Below the pieces are notes generated by a model, which saw only the letters and a program-made list of their open reading frames with translations, had not been told where the DNA came from and ran no database searches. Below, in pieces: positions 14,385-23,740 of a stretch of 41,867 bases of DNA. This DNA comes from UBA5109 sp964606735. Its GTDB lineage: Bacteria; Pseudomonadota; Gammaproteobacteria; Pseudomonadales; Pseudohongiellaceae. Numbering within the stretch: the stretch's first letter is position 1; each line of letters opens with the position of its first letter. The stretch covers positions 1 to 41,867 of the forward strand of contig CAZSHI010000020.1 in the NCBI GenBank assembly GCA_964606735.1, in the 5' to 3' direction. A program made the translations under genes and the position numbers.

Positions 14385-16595
14385 TTAATACCGGAAAGTA
14401 TATCTAAACCGGACACTAAGGTCTGACAGAGCAGTATGGAAAGTATTGTCTTTATCTCTGTCCTGCATGTTGTAATTCAAAACGATCAAGGCTTCCTGGC
14501 CAGCTTCTGGAATCCATTGAAATCGCGTATTCAGCCCCATATTTTCCGAGATATTGTCGTACTGTAAGAGGCTGATCCAGTATAGATTGGTGGTAAATGC
14601 CACCTGCGTATTCAGGCTGGTCAGTCGTGCAGTGAAGTCTCCCTGGGGCAGGCTGATGTCGGTCCAGTCATAATTCAGCTCCATGGCAAAATACTTTGAC
14701 TGGTTCCAGTTAAAAGAAGTAAAGATACCGAGTTGATCGCCATCATAAAAATCGCCGAATTCAGATCTGAAGCTGGCGGAAAACTCTCGCTGGTTCCCCG
14801 TTCCAAGACTCAAGTCATAGGTCTGGTAGGAATAATCACCAACAGGAATAGCGACTGAACGACTGGGTTCTGAGTAAATTGTGAAAGGAGCCCGAACCAC
14901 TTCCTTATAGCGTGTATAACCCAGGTCAAACGAGTCTCTGGAGTTGGTTTCCATTTCCAGGAAGCGGAATTTAAGGACCTCGCTCTGCAAGCCGCCATCA
15001 ATAATCTCTCCCCTGAAGACATCCAGTCCGCTGTAGGACTGCTGAAAAAGTTCACTCCCGTAAAAGTGGGTATAGCCGACTCTGCCGGAATAATCCCTGA
15101 CATTGCTGCGATTGACGAAGCCCAGGGCGGGATTAAAATTTTGCTGGACTTCCTTGATGCCAATTTCACCCCGCAGGCCGCTGTTGTTGGGAGAAGATAT
15201 GTTGACCCCCCAGGAGGCATCATCACCATCCAGTCCGGGAGTATCGGACTGCTGATACCAGACATTACCTTCAACCTGGCGACCGCTGGCAAGCTGAGTA
15301 TTCAGATATCTGAAATCGGCCCCGTAAACGGTATTGTCCAGATTGGATTGAGGATCACCATCGGTCACAATAAACCCGAGGGTGGATTCATCCAGCACAT
15401 TCGCGGAGAAGCGACCGACAAACAGGTCGGAGGTGTCCACCGTGTTTGAGGCATCCTGGCGCACGGCAAGTGTGCCGATATTCCAGCGTCCGACACGACC
15501 ACTGATTCTGCCGCCATATTTCAAGTCCACCTCTTCACCACTGGAACCGATGCCGATTGTCCTGGAGAAATAGGGGCGGGCATTCTCGCGGGCGCCGCGG
15601 GAACCTGCCTGGTTTTGGGATCCGGTATTACTGATATTGCCAAATTGAAACAGGTCGGAATCATTTAGAAAGAAGTCACGACGCTCCGGGAAAAATAAAT
15701 TGAAACGGGTCAGGTTGACCTGCCGGTTATCAACATCAGCTGCGGAAAAATCGGTATTAACGGTCAGCGCTGCATTCAGCGAAGGTGTCAGTCGATAGAA
15801 CACATCAAGTGAAGGATCGAAATCGCTTTCCTTGTCGCCCGGATTAAAAGTGCGTCTCTCATTCATGGTGAATGTGGGGACAATATCCAGGCCAAGCCCC
15901 TGATTCATGCCTTCCAGTCCAGTAGCCAGGCCGACAATACTGGGATTATAGCTGCGGTTATAACTTACCCAGGCCATCTCTTCGCCGCGTCGGCGAATAC
16001 CACGGCCGAAATTAAAACCCCAGGTATCGATATTTGGATCAAAGGGCAGAGTCTTGAAGGGGATTTCAACTTCGGCGATCCAGCCTTCTTCAAAGGTGTC
16101 GGCTGCCACATCCCAGATCGCCACCCAGTCGCCTGTGAAAGAGGTGATGTTCTGGTAAAGGGCATCATGGCGAACCGCATTCAGGTTGGTTTCAAAACGA
16201 TAACCCACCCGTCGTGTATTGAATGGATCAAGAATGATTACCAGACGGTCATCACCTGGGAGACCCTGATTATGTCGGATTACCGGAGCAGCTATCAGTT
16301 CAGGATTTGAATCATACATGCGTGCGCCGATGTACAGCGCATCCTCTGTATAGACCATATAGACTTCAGTCTTCTCGGAAGGCTCGGTGCCATCACCGGG
16401 TCTGATTTGATGAAAATCATCGATGACAGCCGAACGCTGCCAGACTTCATCATCCAGACGGCCGTCCAGAACAGGCGGCGTATCCACCCGAGTGGCACGA
16501 AATTCTTTGAGGATTTCCGGGTTGTTGGTTTGGGCCTGCGCATTCACTGCAAGTGAAACGGACAATGCGAGACCAAGCCTTAACGGCAATTTCAT
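14385..16595 (-). CDS. DUF5916 outer-membrane-type protein with CBM9-like N-terminus
   Basis: A 736-residue exported protein. A signal peptide (MKLPLRLGLALSVSLAVNAQAQ) is followed by a carbohydrate-binding-module-9-like domain at about 32-225 (PPVLDGRLDDEVWQRS, DALYIGARMYDS, DDRLVIILDPFNTRR) and then a DUF5916 region of alternating aromatic beta-strands running to the C-terminus, which ends RFRYTFRY. The aromatic last residue and strand pattern fit an outer-membrane beta-barrel. Members occur widely in Bacteroidetes and marine Gammaproteobacteria; substrate is unknown, though polysaccharide or glycan binding is often suggested. AGGA precedes the ATG. Three small inverted repeats lie in its upstream leader. 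Confidence 0.87.
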   Translation of the reverse strand: MKLPLRLGLALSVSLAVNAQAQTNNPEILKEFRATRVDTPPVLDGRLDDEVWQRSAVIDDFHQIRPGDGTEPSEKTEVYMVYTEDALYIGARMYDSNPELIAAPVIRHNQGLPGDDRLVIILDPFNTRRVGYRFETNLNAVRHDALYQNITSFTGDWVAIWDVAADTFEEGWIAEVEIPFKTLPFDPNIDTWGFNFGRGIRRRGEEMAWVSYNRSYNPSIVGLATGLEGMNQGLGLDIVPTFTMNERRTFNPGDKESDFDPSLDVFYRLTPSLNAALTVNTDFSAADVDNRQVNLTRFNLFFPERRDFFLNDSDLFQFGNISNTGSQNQAGSRGARENARPYFSRTIGIGSSGEEVDLKYGGRISGRVGRWNIGTLAVRQDASNTVDTSDLFVGRFSANVLDESTLGFIVTDGDPQSNLDNTVYGADFRYLNTQLASGRQVEGNVWYQQSDTPGLDGDDASWGVNISSPNNSGLRGEIGIKEVQQNFNPALGFVNRSNVRDYSGRVGYTHFYGSELFQQSYSGLDVFRGEIIDGGLQSEVLKFRFLEMETNSRDSFDLGYTRYKEVVRAPFTIYSEPSRSVAIPVGDYSYQTYDLSLGTGNQREFSASFRSEFGDFYDGDQLGIFTSFNWNQSKYFAMELNYDWTDISLPQGDFTARLTSLNTQVAFTTNLYWISLLQYDNISENMGLNTRFQWIPEAGQEALIVLNYNMQDRDKDNTFHTALSDLSVRFRYTFRY

Positions 16596-16627
16596 GCGGG
16601 ATTCCTGTACTGATTATGTATGGTTCT

Positions 16628-16693
16628 GAATCGCGATAAGTGTGCGATTCTACAGAGAAAATCTGTAAAAAGTATGAATTCTACCGAATGTAG
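16628..16693 (-). promoter_or_regulatory. Cluster of three small inverted repeats upstream of the DUF5916 gene
   Basis: Three successive stem-forming repeats occur 33-98 bases before the DUF5916 ATG: GAATCGC/GCGATTC (16628-16634 with 16644-16650), TACAGA/TCTGTA (16651-16656 with 16662-16667) and CTAC/GTAG (16681-16684 with 16690-16693). They could be a structured 5' leader, protein operators or a terminator for another transcript. A partly Fur-box-like AATGAGAATCA follows at about 16696. Confidence 0.4.
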
Positions 16694-16737
16694 GAATGAG
16701 AATCACTTTTATTCATGCCTTGGTTTTGACTGACAGG

Positions 16738-17856
16738 CTAGGGCTTGCGAACCATTTCCAGATAGCCCTGTCCCAGTCTGGCTCCGGTCTCCGGATGCAG
16801 GATTTCCACGGCACCTTCCCAGTAAGCAACACTCAGGTCCATAAACTGGTCCTTCAGCAGGGCTCTGATAAGCCAGCGCTGACCGGCATAGCCAAGTTGC
16901 CATTCAGTAGTGTAGTCGACCCCGTTGGGTGCGCGCCAGCTTGCCAGTTCTTCCAGTTCAATTTCACCAGGAAGAATTCGCCTTTGCTGTGCTTCCTGGT
17001 CAGTCCAGTTACCGTCACTGTTGGGGTGGGCATTCCCATCCTGATCCCGCAGGCGGTAATACATCAGTTCCTGCCCATCATCGAACTGTAAGGAGAACCA
17101 GTCCCAGCCACTCTGGTCCGCTGCCAGTGCAGAAGTGCTCCATTCGCGATCCAGCCAGCTCTCTCCACTGACCGTGTAGCTGGCCTCGCCGATTTGCAGC
17201 GTGCCGCTACTGGGAAGCCGTGTGAGACTGTAATAATAGGAAGCATTCCCCGCCTGCGGACTTTTCTGGCTGAGCCCCGCATCACCCTGCAAAACCGGTG
17301 ATTTAAGTGGCTCCAGGCGCAGGTCCAGAGAAAAGGCTTCATCATTGATCTCCAGAGTCCAGGGAAAAAACTCTCCCCTAGAGTCTGCCGAACGCAGTGA
17401 CCAGTTTTCCAGCCAGACTTTGAAGGGGCTGATTTGTGCACCGGCCAGACCAGGGTTTTCCCGGGCAAAGCGCTCAAGCGCTATGTGGGTCTGTGCTTCG
17501 ACATCAGTGAGGGCCACATGGGCCATCCAGATACGCGGACTTTGCCAGCCACTGCTATTAAGTGTTTCTCCGCTCAAGGCCGTACTGAAAAAGGTCGCCT
17601 GATAGCCAAAACGTCTGCCATCCTCATTATGCAGATTGCCGGTCAGATACCACCACTCATTGCGGTAGCCCGGATGCAAGCCATGATCTTCGGGAAAACG
17701 AAAGTCCCGTGCCTGCTCTGCCCGCAGGAAGCCCTGGGTATTCTCGCCGCCCAGCGCACTGCTCACGTCCAGATTGAAGCGGGCAGTGGGGCTGCCTTGG
17801 GGGGGGGGTGAACAGGCTGTCAGTATCAGTAGCAGGATCAGCAGCACTCGCATCAT
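16738..17856 (-). CDS. AttH/CrtC-like lipocalin-domain lipoprotein
   Basis: A 372-residue lipoprotein with lipobox LTAC (modified Cys about residue 15). The mature protein is the AttH/carotenoid 1,2-hydratase-like fold: FPEDHGLHPGYRNEWWYLTGNL, MAHVALTD, SGESWLDREWSTSAL and GWDWFSLQFDDG match the family. It probably binds a hydrophobic ligand in the envelope rather than hydrating carotenoids, since no carotenoid genes are nearby. It overlaps the permease gene by four bases, and the whole ATPase-permease-lipoprotein order resembles the attEFGH arrangement. Two adjacent ATG codons (17856, 17853) are possible starts; GAGGGA favours the second slightly. A C10 tract lies two codons after the lipobox Cys. 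Confidence 0.85.
   Translation of the reverse strand: MMRVLLILLLILTACSPPPQGSPTARFNLDVSSALGGENTQGFLRAEQARDFRFPEDHGLHPGYRNEWWYLTGNLHNEDGRRFGYQATFFSTALSGETLNSSGWQSPRIWMAHVALTDVEAQTHIALERFARENPGLAGAQISPFKVWLENWSLRSADSRGEFFPWTLEINDEAFSLDLRLEPLKSPVLQGDAGLSQKSPQAGNASYYYSLTRLPSSGTLQIGEASYTVSGESWLDREWSTSALAADQSGWDWFSLQFDDGQELMYYRLRDQDGNAHPNSDGNWTDQEAQQRRILPGEIELEELASWRAPNGVDYTTEWQLGYAGQRWLIRALLKDQFMDLSVAYWEGAVEILHPETGARLGQGYLEMVRKP
17799..17808 (-). repeat. C10 homopolymer just after the lipobox cysteine
   Basis: Ten consecutive C on the minus strand encode the Pro-Pro-Pro-Gln after Cys-Ser of the AttH-like lipoprotein. Homopolymers of this length early in a surface-protein gene are classic slippage sites; a one-base change would truncate the product. 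Confidence 0.7.
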
Positions 17857-20396
17857 TCTTCCCTCAGTGCCAATGATGGTCTGATGCGGGCGCTTTTCAG
17901 AGCCGGGTACAGGCCTGCCAGCAGGGCCGCGATGCAGGCCAGTAATACTGCTTCTATCAGAACCCGTAGAGGCAGGAAATGCTGCATGCTCCAGCCGAAG
18001 GAGCGCTGGTTTATCACATCGATCAGCACATCCGACATCAAGAGACCCAGGGGCAGTGCCAGCAAACCGGCAAACAGGCCCATTACCGCCGTCTGGCTCA
18101 GAATCAGGCGGATTATCTGAGCCGGTGTCATGCCACAGGCACGCAGGGTAGCGAATTCGCGAGCCCGTTCCAGCAGCAGCGCCATCAGGGCGCTGAATAC
18201 GCCGATAAAGGCAATAATGATGGCCAGGATACGCAGGACCTGGGTGATGGCAAAGGTACGGTCAAAGATGGACAGTGTCAGCTCCCGGATGGCCTGATTG
18301 GGTAAGATGGCAATATCCTGTCGGTCGGCAAGTAGTGTTTCAAGCTCATTGAACAGGCTGTCCTGCGGGGCATCACTGAACAGTGTAATCCGTCCCGGGT
18401 TGCGTGGGTTCCACCATTGGCGGTAGAGGTTCTGGTGAATACCTATCATGCCCTGACTGGGGGTGTAATCATAAAAAATACCGAGCACCGGAAAAGACTG
18501 GGAACCGCGGGCGGTAGAAAGACTGAGGCTATCGCCTACCTCGACATCGTTGAGCCAGGCCAGCGGTTCGGAAATCAACAGGCCTTCACCGGCATTGAAT
18601 CGGATAAGGTCTACCTCGCTGATCTGCTTGAGGTAATAATCCTGGTCTGCTGGCAGCTCACTGGCATGCAGGCGGGCCTGCCCCAGGTTACTTTCCACCG
18701 AAGTGATGATGGAACCTGACATGGTTCTCAACTGCGGCAGGCGAGCCAGGCGATCCTGCAAGTCCCGATCCAGATTGGCGCCAGTTATTTCGATATCACC
18801 ACGGAAACTCTGGTCCAGCCAGATAATGACCGTATTGCGAAAGCTGTCTACCATGACACCAACGCCAACCGTGACGGCAATGGCAACTGATAGGGCGGCA
18901 ACCGCCAGCCCGCAGCGGTGAAGTGAATTGTGAATATTACGCAGGCTCATTCTGCCGGGTAATCTAAGCCCAGATCCCAGAACCCTGAGCAAGAGTTTCA
19001 GGAACCAGGACATCAGTACCGGGACCAGCAGGCAGAAACCGGCAATAAACAGGGTGAGCGCCAGAAAGCCACCTACCAGACCCCACCAGCCGCTTTGCAG
19101 AAGAAGCTGGCCGCTGAGCAGCAAGGCCAGGCCTGCATAGCTCAATAAGGGAAGATAATTATGCCAGTGGTAATCATGCTCGGCACGCTGCTGCAGGGTA
19201 ATGGGTTTGGCCTGGGCAGCACGCCAGGCGGGTAGTGCTGCTGATAGCAGGGTAATTCCCAGACCCAGGAAAAATCCCAGGAACAAGGATCCAGGTGTCA
19301 CCAGAAAACTGGTGACATTGAGCCGGTAATTCAAATCGGGAATGGCGGCTGTCACCAGATCCAGTAGGGCCATTCCCAGCAGATAGCCCAGTAGCACGCC
19401 GCAGGCGCTGGCAATGGCACCATAGATAGCCGCTTCAGCCAGCACCAGTTTATAGATTTCAACTCGTGAAACCCCCAGTGCTCTGAAAATACCCAGTGTC
19501 TTTTCCCGGCGCAGCACCGACAGCGTTACCGTGTTGTAGATAAGTAGTGCGGCAACCAGCAAGGAAAGCAGGCTCATGGCCAGCAGGTTGATATGAAAAG
19601 CCGAGGTCATTTGCGACAAAGCATCATTCCGGGTCTGGACATTGACCAGACTCAAACCTGGCGGCAACCAGTTCTCCACAAGTCTGCTGTTTTCTTCATC
19701 AAGAATCAGGTCAATGCTGTCAAGGAAATTCTGGCGCTGCAGTACTCGCTGTGCCACGGCAATGTCCGTATAGAGGATGCCTTCGGTGGCAACTGGATCG
19801 GAACTGGCCAGGGTCGCCACCAGTTTAAGCTCGACTACTGATTCAGCGCCCAGCGGGGATGCCTGTCGCGTCGCCTGCAGTTCATCATCCAGAGAAAAGT
19901 CGGCCTGAGCCGCTGCACTTTGACTCATCATGATCGTGTTGTCAGTCGACAGCACATCAAACATGGCTGGATCAAACGCCATACCGGTACTGCTGAAACC
20001 GGCACGCTGGCGTTGCAGGCTTAATTCACTGAACAGATCCTGTCCCAGCAGTGTGAATGACTGTCCCCCAATTTCCAGCGTGCCAGAAATAGCCGGTGCC
20101 GAGCGGCGAATACCCAGCTCCGTCCGCAATCGGGTATATATTTCATCCGGCACGCCCTGATCGGTGCCGACAATCTGATGGGTGATACTGCCATTGACTG
20201 ATTCAATGGCGAGGGAGAAAGAACGGGTGGCACTGTTGTTGGCCAGATCAATGGCCACGACCATCATGACGCCCAGCACGATACCGAGAAAACTGAGCCA
20301 GCTTTGCCAGGGATGCTGGCGTGCATAACGCCAGGCACTCAAGTGAAGCAGGGAATTACCAGGCAAAGTCACTGTTGCGGTCCTGCAGTATGCCAT
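17853..20396 (-). CDS. ABC transporter permease with two FtsX-type domains
   Basis: An 847-residue inner-membrane permease of the MacB/LolC/FtsX superfamily. An N-terminal helix (about 30-55) is followed by a large periplasmic domain, a four-helix FtsX unit at about 270-470 (LVAALLIYNTVTLSVLRREKTLGIFRALGVSR is characteristic), and then a second periplasmic domain and FtsX unit from about 495 to the end (LLLERAREFATLRACGMTPAQ). Such double permeases pair with a LolD-like ATPase. The start shown overlaps the ATPase gene by 41 bases and has a poorly spaced ribosome site; a GTG at 20372 is at least as plausible. It is followed by the lipoprotein gene. It likely exports or extracts a lipid, lipoprotein or peptide. 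Confidence 0.92.
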   Translation of the reverse strand: MAYCRTATVTLPGNSLLHLSAWRYARQHPWQSWLSFLGIVLGVMMVVAIDLANNSATRSFSLAIESVNGSITHQIVGTDQGVPDEIYTRLRTELGIRRSAPAISGTLEIGGQSFTLLGQDLFSELSLQRQRAGFSSTGMAFDPAMFDVLSTDNTIMMSQSAAAQADFSLDDELQATRQASPLGAESVVELKLVATLASSDPVATEGILYTDIAVAQRVLQRQNFLDSIDLILDEENSRLVENWLPPGLSLVNVQTRNDALSQMTSAFHINLLAMSLLSLLVAALLIYNTVTLSVLRREKTLGIFRALGVSRVEIYKLVLAEAAIYGAIASACGVLLGYLLGMALLDLVTAAIPDLNYRLNVTSFLVTPGSLFLGFFLGLGITLLSAALPAWRAAQAKPITLQQRAEHDYHWHNYLPLLSYAGLALLLSGQLLLQSGWWGLVGGFLALTLFIAGFCLLVPVLMSWFLKLLLRVLGSGLRLPGRMSLRNIHNSLHRCGLAVAALSVAIAVTVGVGVMVDSFRNTVIIWLDQSFRGDIEITGANLDRDLQDRLARLPQLRTMSGSIITSVESNLGQARLHASELPADQDYYLKQISEVDLIRFNAGEGLLISEPLAWLNDVEVGDSLSLSTARGSQSFPVLGIFYDYTPSQGMIGIHQNLYRQWWNPRNPGRITLFSDAPQDSLFNELETLLADRQDIAILPNQAIRELTLSIFDRTFAITQVLRILAIIIAFIGVFSALMALLLERAREFATLRACGMTPAQIIRLILSQTAVMGLFAGLLALPLGLLMSDVLIDVINQRSFGWSMQHFLPLRVLIEAVLLACIAALLAGLYPALKSARIRPSLALREE

Positions 20397-21054
20397 CCTC
20401 GAGCGTCACGATACGATCAGCAGTTTTAGCAACCTCCAGCGAGTGAGTAACCAGGAGCAGGGTGCTATTCTGTTCTTTCACCAACTGATGCAACTTGTTC
20501 AGAATCAGCTGGCCGCTTCGTGCATCCAGGTTGCCGGTGGGTTCGTCAGCCAGCACGACCAGCGGTTGATGAATCAGTGCTCGGGCAATGGCGACACGCT
20601 GCTGCTCTCCGCCGGAGAGCTGGGAAGGGTAACGCTGGGCCTTGTCATGTATATCCAGCTCCCGCATGATGCTATCGACTCGGACTTGAGTCTCCTGTGC
20701 ATCAATGCCATTTAATTCCAGGCTGAAAGCTATATTTTCATGTGCGTTCAGGCTCGGCACCAGATTAAAGAACTGATAAATAAATCCGATGTGCTGGCGC
20801 CGGAACAGAGTCCGCATGGTTTCGCTCATGGCGCTCAGGTTCTGACCATCAACGAAAACCTGGCCAGAGGCTGGCGTGTCGATGCCACTGATGAGATTAA
20901 GCAGGGTGGATTTTCCAGATCCGCTGCGGCCGAGCAGGGCAACACTTTCGCCCTTAACCATGCTGAAGTCCAGATCATGCAGCACTTCATGCAGCCGGGC
21001 GCCTTCTTCGTAGCTGTGGCATAAGCCGGAGATGTGTATGAATTGTTGATGCAT
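20356..21054 (-). CDS. ABC transporter ATP-binding protein, LolD/MacB-type
   Basis: A 232-residue cytosolic ATPase partnering the FtsX-type permease. Walker A GRSGSGKST, the Q-loop FIYQFFNLVPSL, the signature LSGGEQQR, Walker B LADEPTGNLD and the switch His in LLVTHS are all intact. The Q-loop FNL and ADEPTGNLD are typical of the LolD/FtsE/MacB clade. I start at ATG 21054 (MHQQFIHIS); an upstream in-frame TTG at 21072 is possible but has no better site. It is the first gene of the three-gene operon with the permease and AttH-like lipoprotein, divergent from the zinc-ribbon gene. Confidence 0.94.
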   Translation of the reverse strand: MHQQFIHISGLCHSYEEGARLHEVLHDLDFSMVKGESVALLGRSGSGKSTLLNLISGIDTPASGQVFVDGQNLSAMSETMRTLFRRQHIGFIYQFFNLVPSLNAHENIAFSLELNGIDAQETQVRVDSIMRELDIHDKAQRYPSQLSGGEQQRVAIARALIHQPLVVLADEPTGNLDARSGQLILNKLHQLVKEQNSTLLLVTHSLEVAKTADRIVTLEDGILQDRNSDFAW

Positions 21055-21140
21055 GGGCCTAATCGTTTTCAAGCGCCTAGCCTATCACAGGCAGCGCAGC
21101 TTCCTCAGATGTTATGATAGCGCCAGAGGGAGAGCAGGCA

Positions 21141-21374
21141 ATGCCCATTTGTTCAAAATGTCATAGTACAAACCCCGAAGCTGCCAGATACTGCATGAGT
21201 TGTGGTCAGCCCTTACCGAAGGCACAGGATGGTTACGGCGGTAAACAGTTTAATCTGGCCGGCATGAATCTTTTCATGCTGAGCCTGATGGGAAGCATAA
21301 TGCTGTCATTACTGCTCATTTTTGCATTTCGGCTGCCGATATTTTTTCTGGCTGCCTTCCTGCCACTGTTCTAG
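21141..21374 (+). CDS. Small zinc-ribbon membrane protein
   Basis: A 77-residue protein. The N-terminus has a zinc-ribbon of two CxxC pairs (CSKC and CMSC, separated by about a dozen residues, as in MPICSKCHSTNPEA then YCMSCGQPL), followed by a hinge and a strongly hydrophobic C-terminal segment of about 30 residues (LFMLSLMGSIMLSLLLIFAF) that probably makes one or two membrane helices. I start at the ATG at 21141 because GGGAG lies before it and the zinc-ribbon immediately follows. Function unknown; this architecture is common among uncharacterised bacterial proteins. It is divergent from the ABC ATPase gene. Confidence 0.7.
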   Translation: MPICSKCHSTNPEAARYCMSCGQPLPKAQDGYGGKQFNLAGMNLFMLSLMGSIMLSLLLIFAFRLPIFFLAAFLPLF

Positions 21375-21493
21375 TTTCGAAAAAAATCCGGCTAAGGAAA
21401 AGTTTCCCTATAAATAAACATTGCTAAAGGCCTCACGCAAAGCCTGATATTTTACTTGTTGCAGACTGGCTGGCTTAGTAGTCTTTCGAAGAT

Positions 21494-23635
21494 ATGTTCA
21501 AAACAGTTCATAACATATTGTTGCCGCTGCTACTGATTTCACTGAGCGGGCTGGTTCAGGCCCAGGACTTTGTTGGTAGCGAAGCCTGTGCCGCCTGCCA
21601 CCAGGAAGCCTATGACAACTGGCAACTCAGTCATCATCGTCAGGCCATGCAGCCGGCCAATGTGGATACTGTACTGGGCAATTTCAATGATGCTGGCTTT
21701 GATTACTTTGGTATCCGCAGCCGTTTTTATACCCGTGATGGGGGCTATTACGTTGAGACTGACAATGCTGCCGGGGAATTGCAGGAATTCAAGCTTGCCT
21801 ACACATTCGGATTTGAACCTTTACAGCAGTATCTGATTGAGTTTCCCGATGGGCGTCTGCAGGCCCTGAGCATCGCCTGGGATAGCAGGACAGAACAGGA
21901 GGGAGGTCAACGCTGGTATCATTTGTATCCTGATGAAGAAATCGATGCCGATAACATGCTGCACTGGACTGGCACGTTCCAGAACTGGAATTCCCGTTGT
22001 GCCAGTTGTCACACGACAGATTTACAGCGTAATTACGATGCGGCTAGCAACACCTACAATACACAATGGCTGGAATCCCACGTTGGCTGTGAAGCCTGTC
22101 ATGGTCCCGGCTCCCAACATCTGAGCTGGGCACAGGAAGAATCTCAGCTTGAAAATTTCGGTTTACTGGTCGATATCAATAAAGTCTGGGAGCCTATAGC
22201 AGGTCAGCTGTCTATTCCTGAACAGAGCAGTCCAGTAATGAGCCAGCAACTTGAGGTTTGTGCTTCTTGCCACTCACGACGTGCTGAAATACAGCAGCAG
22301 GATATGGCTGCGGCATTTCTAGATAACTATAGCCTTAGCCCCTTGTTGCCAAATCTATATCATGTCGACGGGCAAATACTGGATGAGGTTTATGTCACAG
22401 GATCATTCCTGCAGAGCAAGATGCATCAGAACCAGGTGTCCTGCACCAACTGTCATGAACCACATAGCAATCAATTACGCATTGAAGGAAATGGCCTGTG
22501 TCTGCAATGCCATGCCGCAGCAAGTTTTCAGACCCAGGCGCATTTTTTTCATGAGCCTGACAGTAGCGGCGCACAGTGTGTGAATTGCCACATGCCGCAG
22601 ACCACCTACATGGGAGTAGATGAGCGCCGAGATCACTCCTTTCGAATCCCTGATCCACTGGCCAGCCTGCAGTTGGGCGTTCCCAATGCCTGCAATTCCT
22701 GCCACCAGGAGGAAACTGTACAGTGGGCAGTCGATTTCATGCAGACCCGTAACGGAGGCAGTGAGCTGGTTTATGCCCATGCCAGCATCATGCAGAGGGC
22801 GCGCGAGCAGGATGAATCTGTGGCTCCTGAGCTGCTGGCGCTGGCCGCAGATGACACTCAGCCAGGCATGATTCGTGGGATAGCCCTGATTAGCAGCATG
22901 AATTTTCCTTCGCAGCGAAATCTTGGTGTTGTGATACGGTCATTGGATGACGAGGATCCGATCCTGCGTATGAATGCCCTGTATGGTCTGGGCTTTATCA
23001 GCCCGTCTCAGCGACTGCAATATTTACAGGGACTGCTTAATGATCCGGTCAAGGCCGTGCGCCTGAATGTAGCGAGGCAACTGCTTGGCCTGCGACCAGA
23101 GCAGGTGCCGCCAAATTTGCGTAATGATTTTCAGCGTCTTCTGGGTGAGTATCAAAGCAGCCTGCTGTTTAATGCAGACATGCCAGAGTCGCTCAATGAA
23201 CTGGGTCTGTTCTATGGAGCCTATGGGGACTTCGGACGTGCTACACAAGCTCTTGAGCGTGGACTGCAATTGTCAGCCAACTATTTGCCGCTCATACTGA
23301 ACCTGTCCGATATTTACCGGGCGCAGGATCGCGATGATCTGGCTGAACCGTTGTTGAATCGGGCAAGGAGACTGTATCCGGATTCGGCCGAAGCCAATCA
23401 CTCCCTGGGACTGCTGTATGTACGGACATTTCGATTGCCGGAATCCCTGCCGCTGTTTCAGCAGGCAGCGGAGCTGGCTCCGGATAACCCGCAGTATATT
23501 TATGTCTATGCCGTGGCCCTGGCCGAGCAGGACAGACTTGAGGAAGCCATGGCAATATTGCTCGAAGCACAACAACGTTTTCCAGCAGACCAGCAGATAC
23601 GAAATGCCATTCAGGCTTACCAGAACCGTAGATAA
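21494..23635 (+). CDS. Octaheme c-type cytochrome with C-terminal HEAT/TPR-like repeats
   Basis: A 713-residue periplasmic multiheme protein. A signal peptide (LLPLLLISLSGLVQAQ) precedes eight CxxCH heme-binding motifs: CAACH 32-36, CASCH 169-173, CEACH 199-203, CASCH 256-260, CTNCH 317-321, CLQCH 336-340, CVNCH 362-366 and CNSCH 400-404. The heme region resembles cytochrome c554 and other doubled-CxxCH proteins. Residues about 440-540 look like helical HEAT-type repeats (MNALYGLGFIS), and about 550-713 like TPRs (ATQALERGLQLSANYLPLI, SAEANHSLGLLY, EAMAILLEAQQRFPADQQ). The hemes suggest electron transfer, the repeats partner docking. The KstD-like flavoprotein follows 105 bp downstream on the same strand. 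Confidence 0.92.
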   Translation: MFKTVHNILLPLLLISLSGLVQAQDFVGSEACAACHQEAYDNWQLSHHRQAMQPANVDTVLGNFNDAGFDYFGIRSRFYTRDGGYYVETDNAAGELQEFKLAYTFGFEPLQQYLIEFPDGRLQALSIAWDSRTEQEGGQRWYHLYPDEEIDADNMLHWTGTFQNWNSRCASCHTTDLQRNYDAASNTYNTQWLESHVGCEACHGPGSQHLSWAQEESQLENFGLLVDINKVWEPIAGQLSIPEQSSPVMSQQLEVCASCHSRRAEIQQQDMAAAFLDNYSLSPLLPNLYHVDGQILDEVYVTGSFLQSKMHQNQVSCTNCHEPHSNQLRIEGNGLCLQCHAAASFQTQAHFFHEPDSSGAQCVNCHMPQTTYMGVDERRDHSFRIPDPLASLQLGVPNACNSCHQEETVQWAVDFMQTRNGGSELVYAHASIMQRAREQDESVAPELLALAADDTQPGMIRGIALISSMNFPSQRNLGVVIRSLDDEDPILRMNALYGLGFISPSQRLQYLQGLLNDPVKAVRLNVARQLLGLRPEQVPPNLRNDFQRLLGEYQSSLLFNADMPESLNELGLFYGAYGDFGRATQALERGLQLSANYLPLILNLSDIYRAQDRDDLAEPLLNRARRLYPDSAEANHSLGLLYVRTFRLPESLPLFQQAAELAPDNPQYIYVYAVALAEQDRLEEAMAILLEAQQRFPADQQIRNAIQAYQNRR

Positions 23636-23740
23636 AATCATCCTGTCCTACGAGCAAGCAGCCTGACTCTTTTAGAAATTACTGCGTGCTTTTAAGGTAC
23701 AATGCAGCGACTCGAACAAACACTTTGCTAAAGGATCAAC

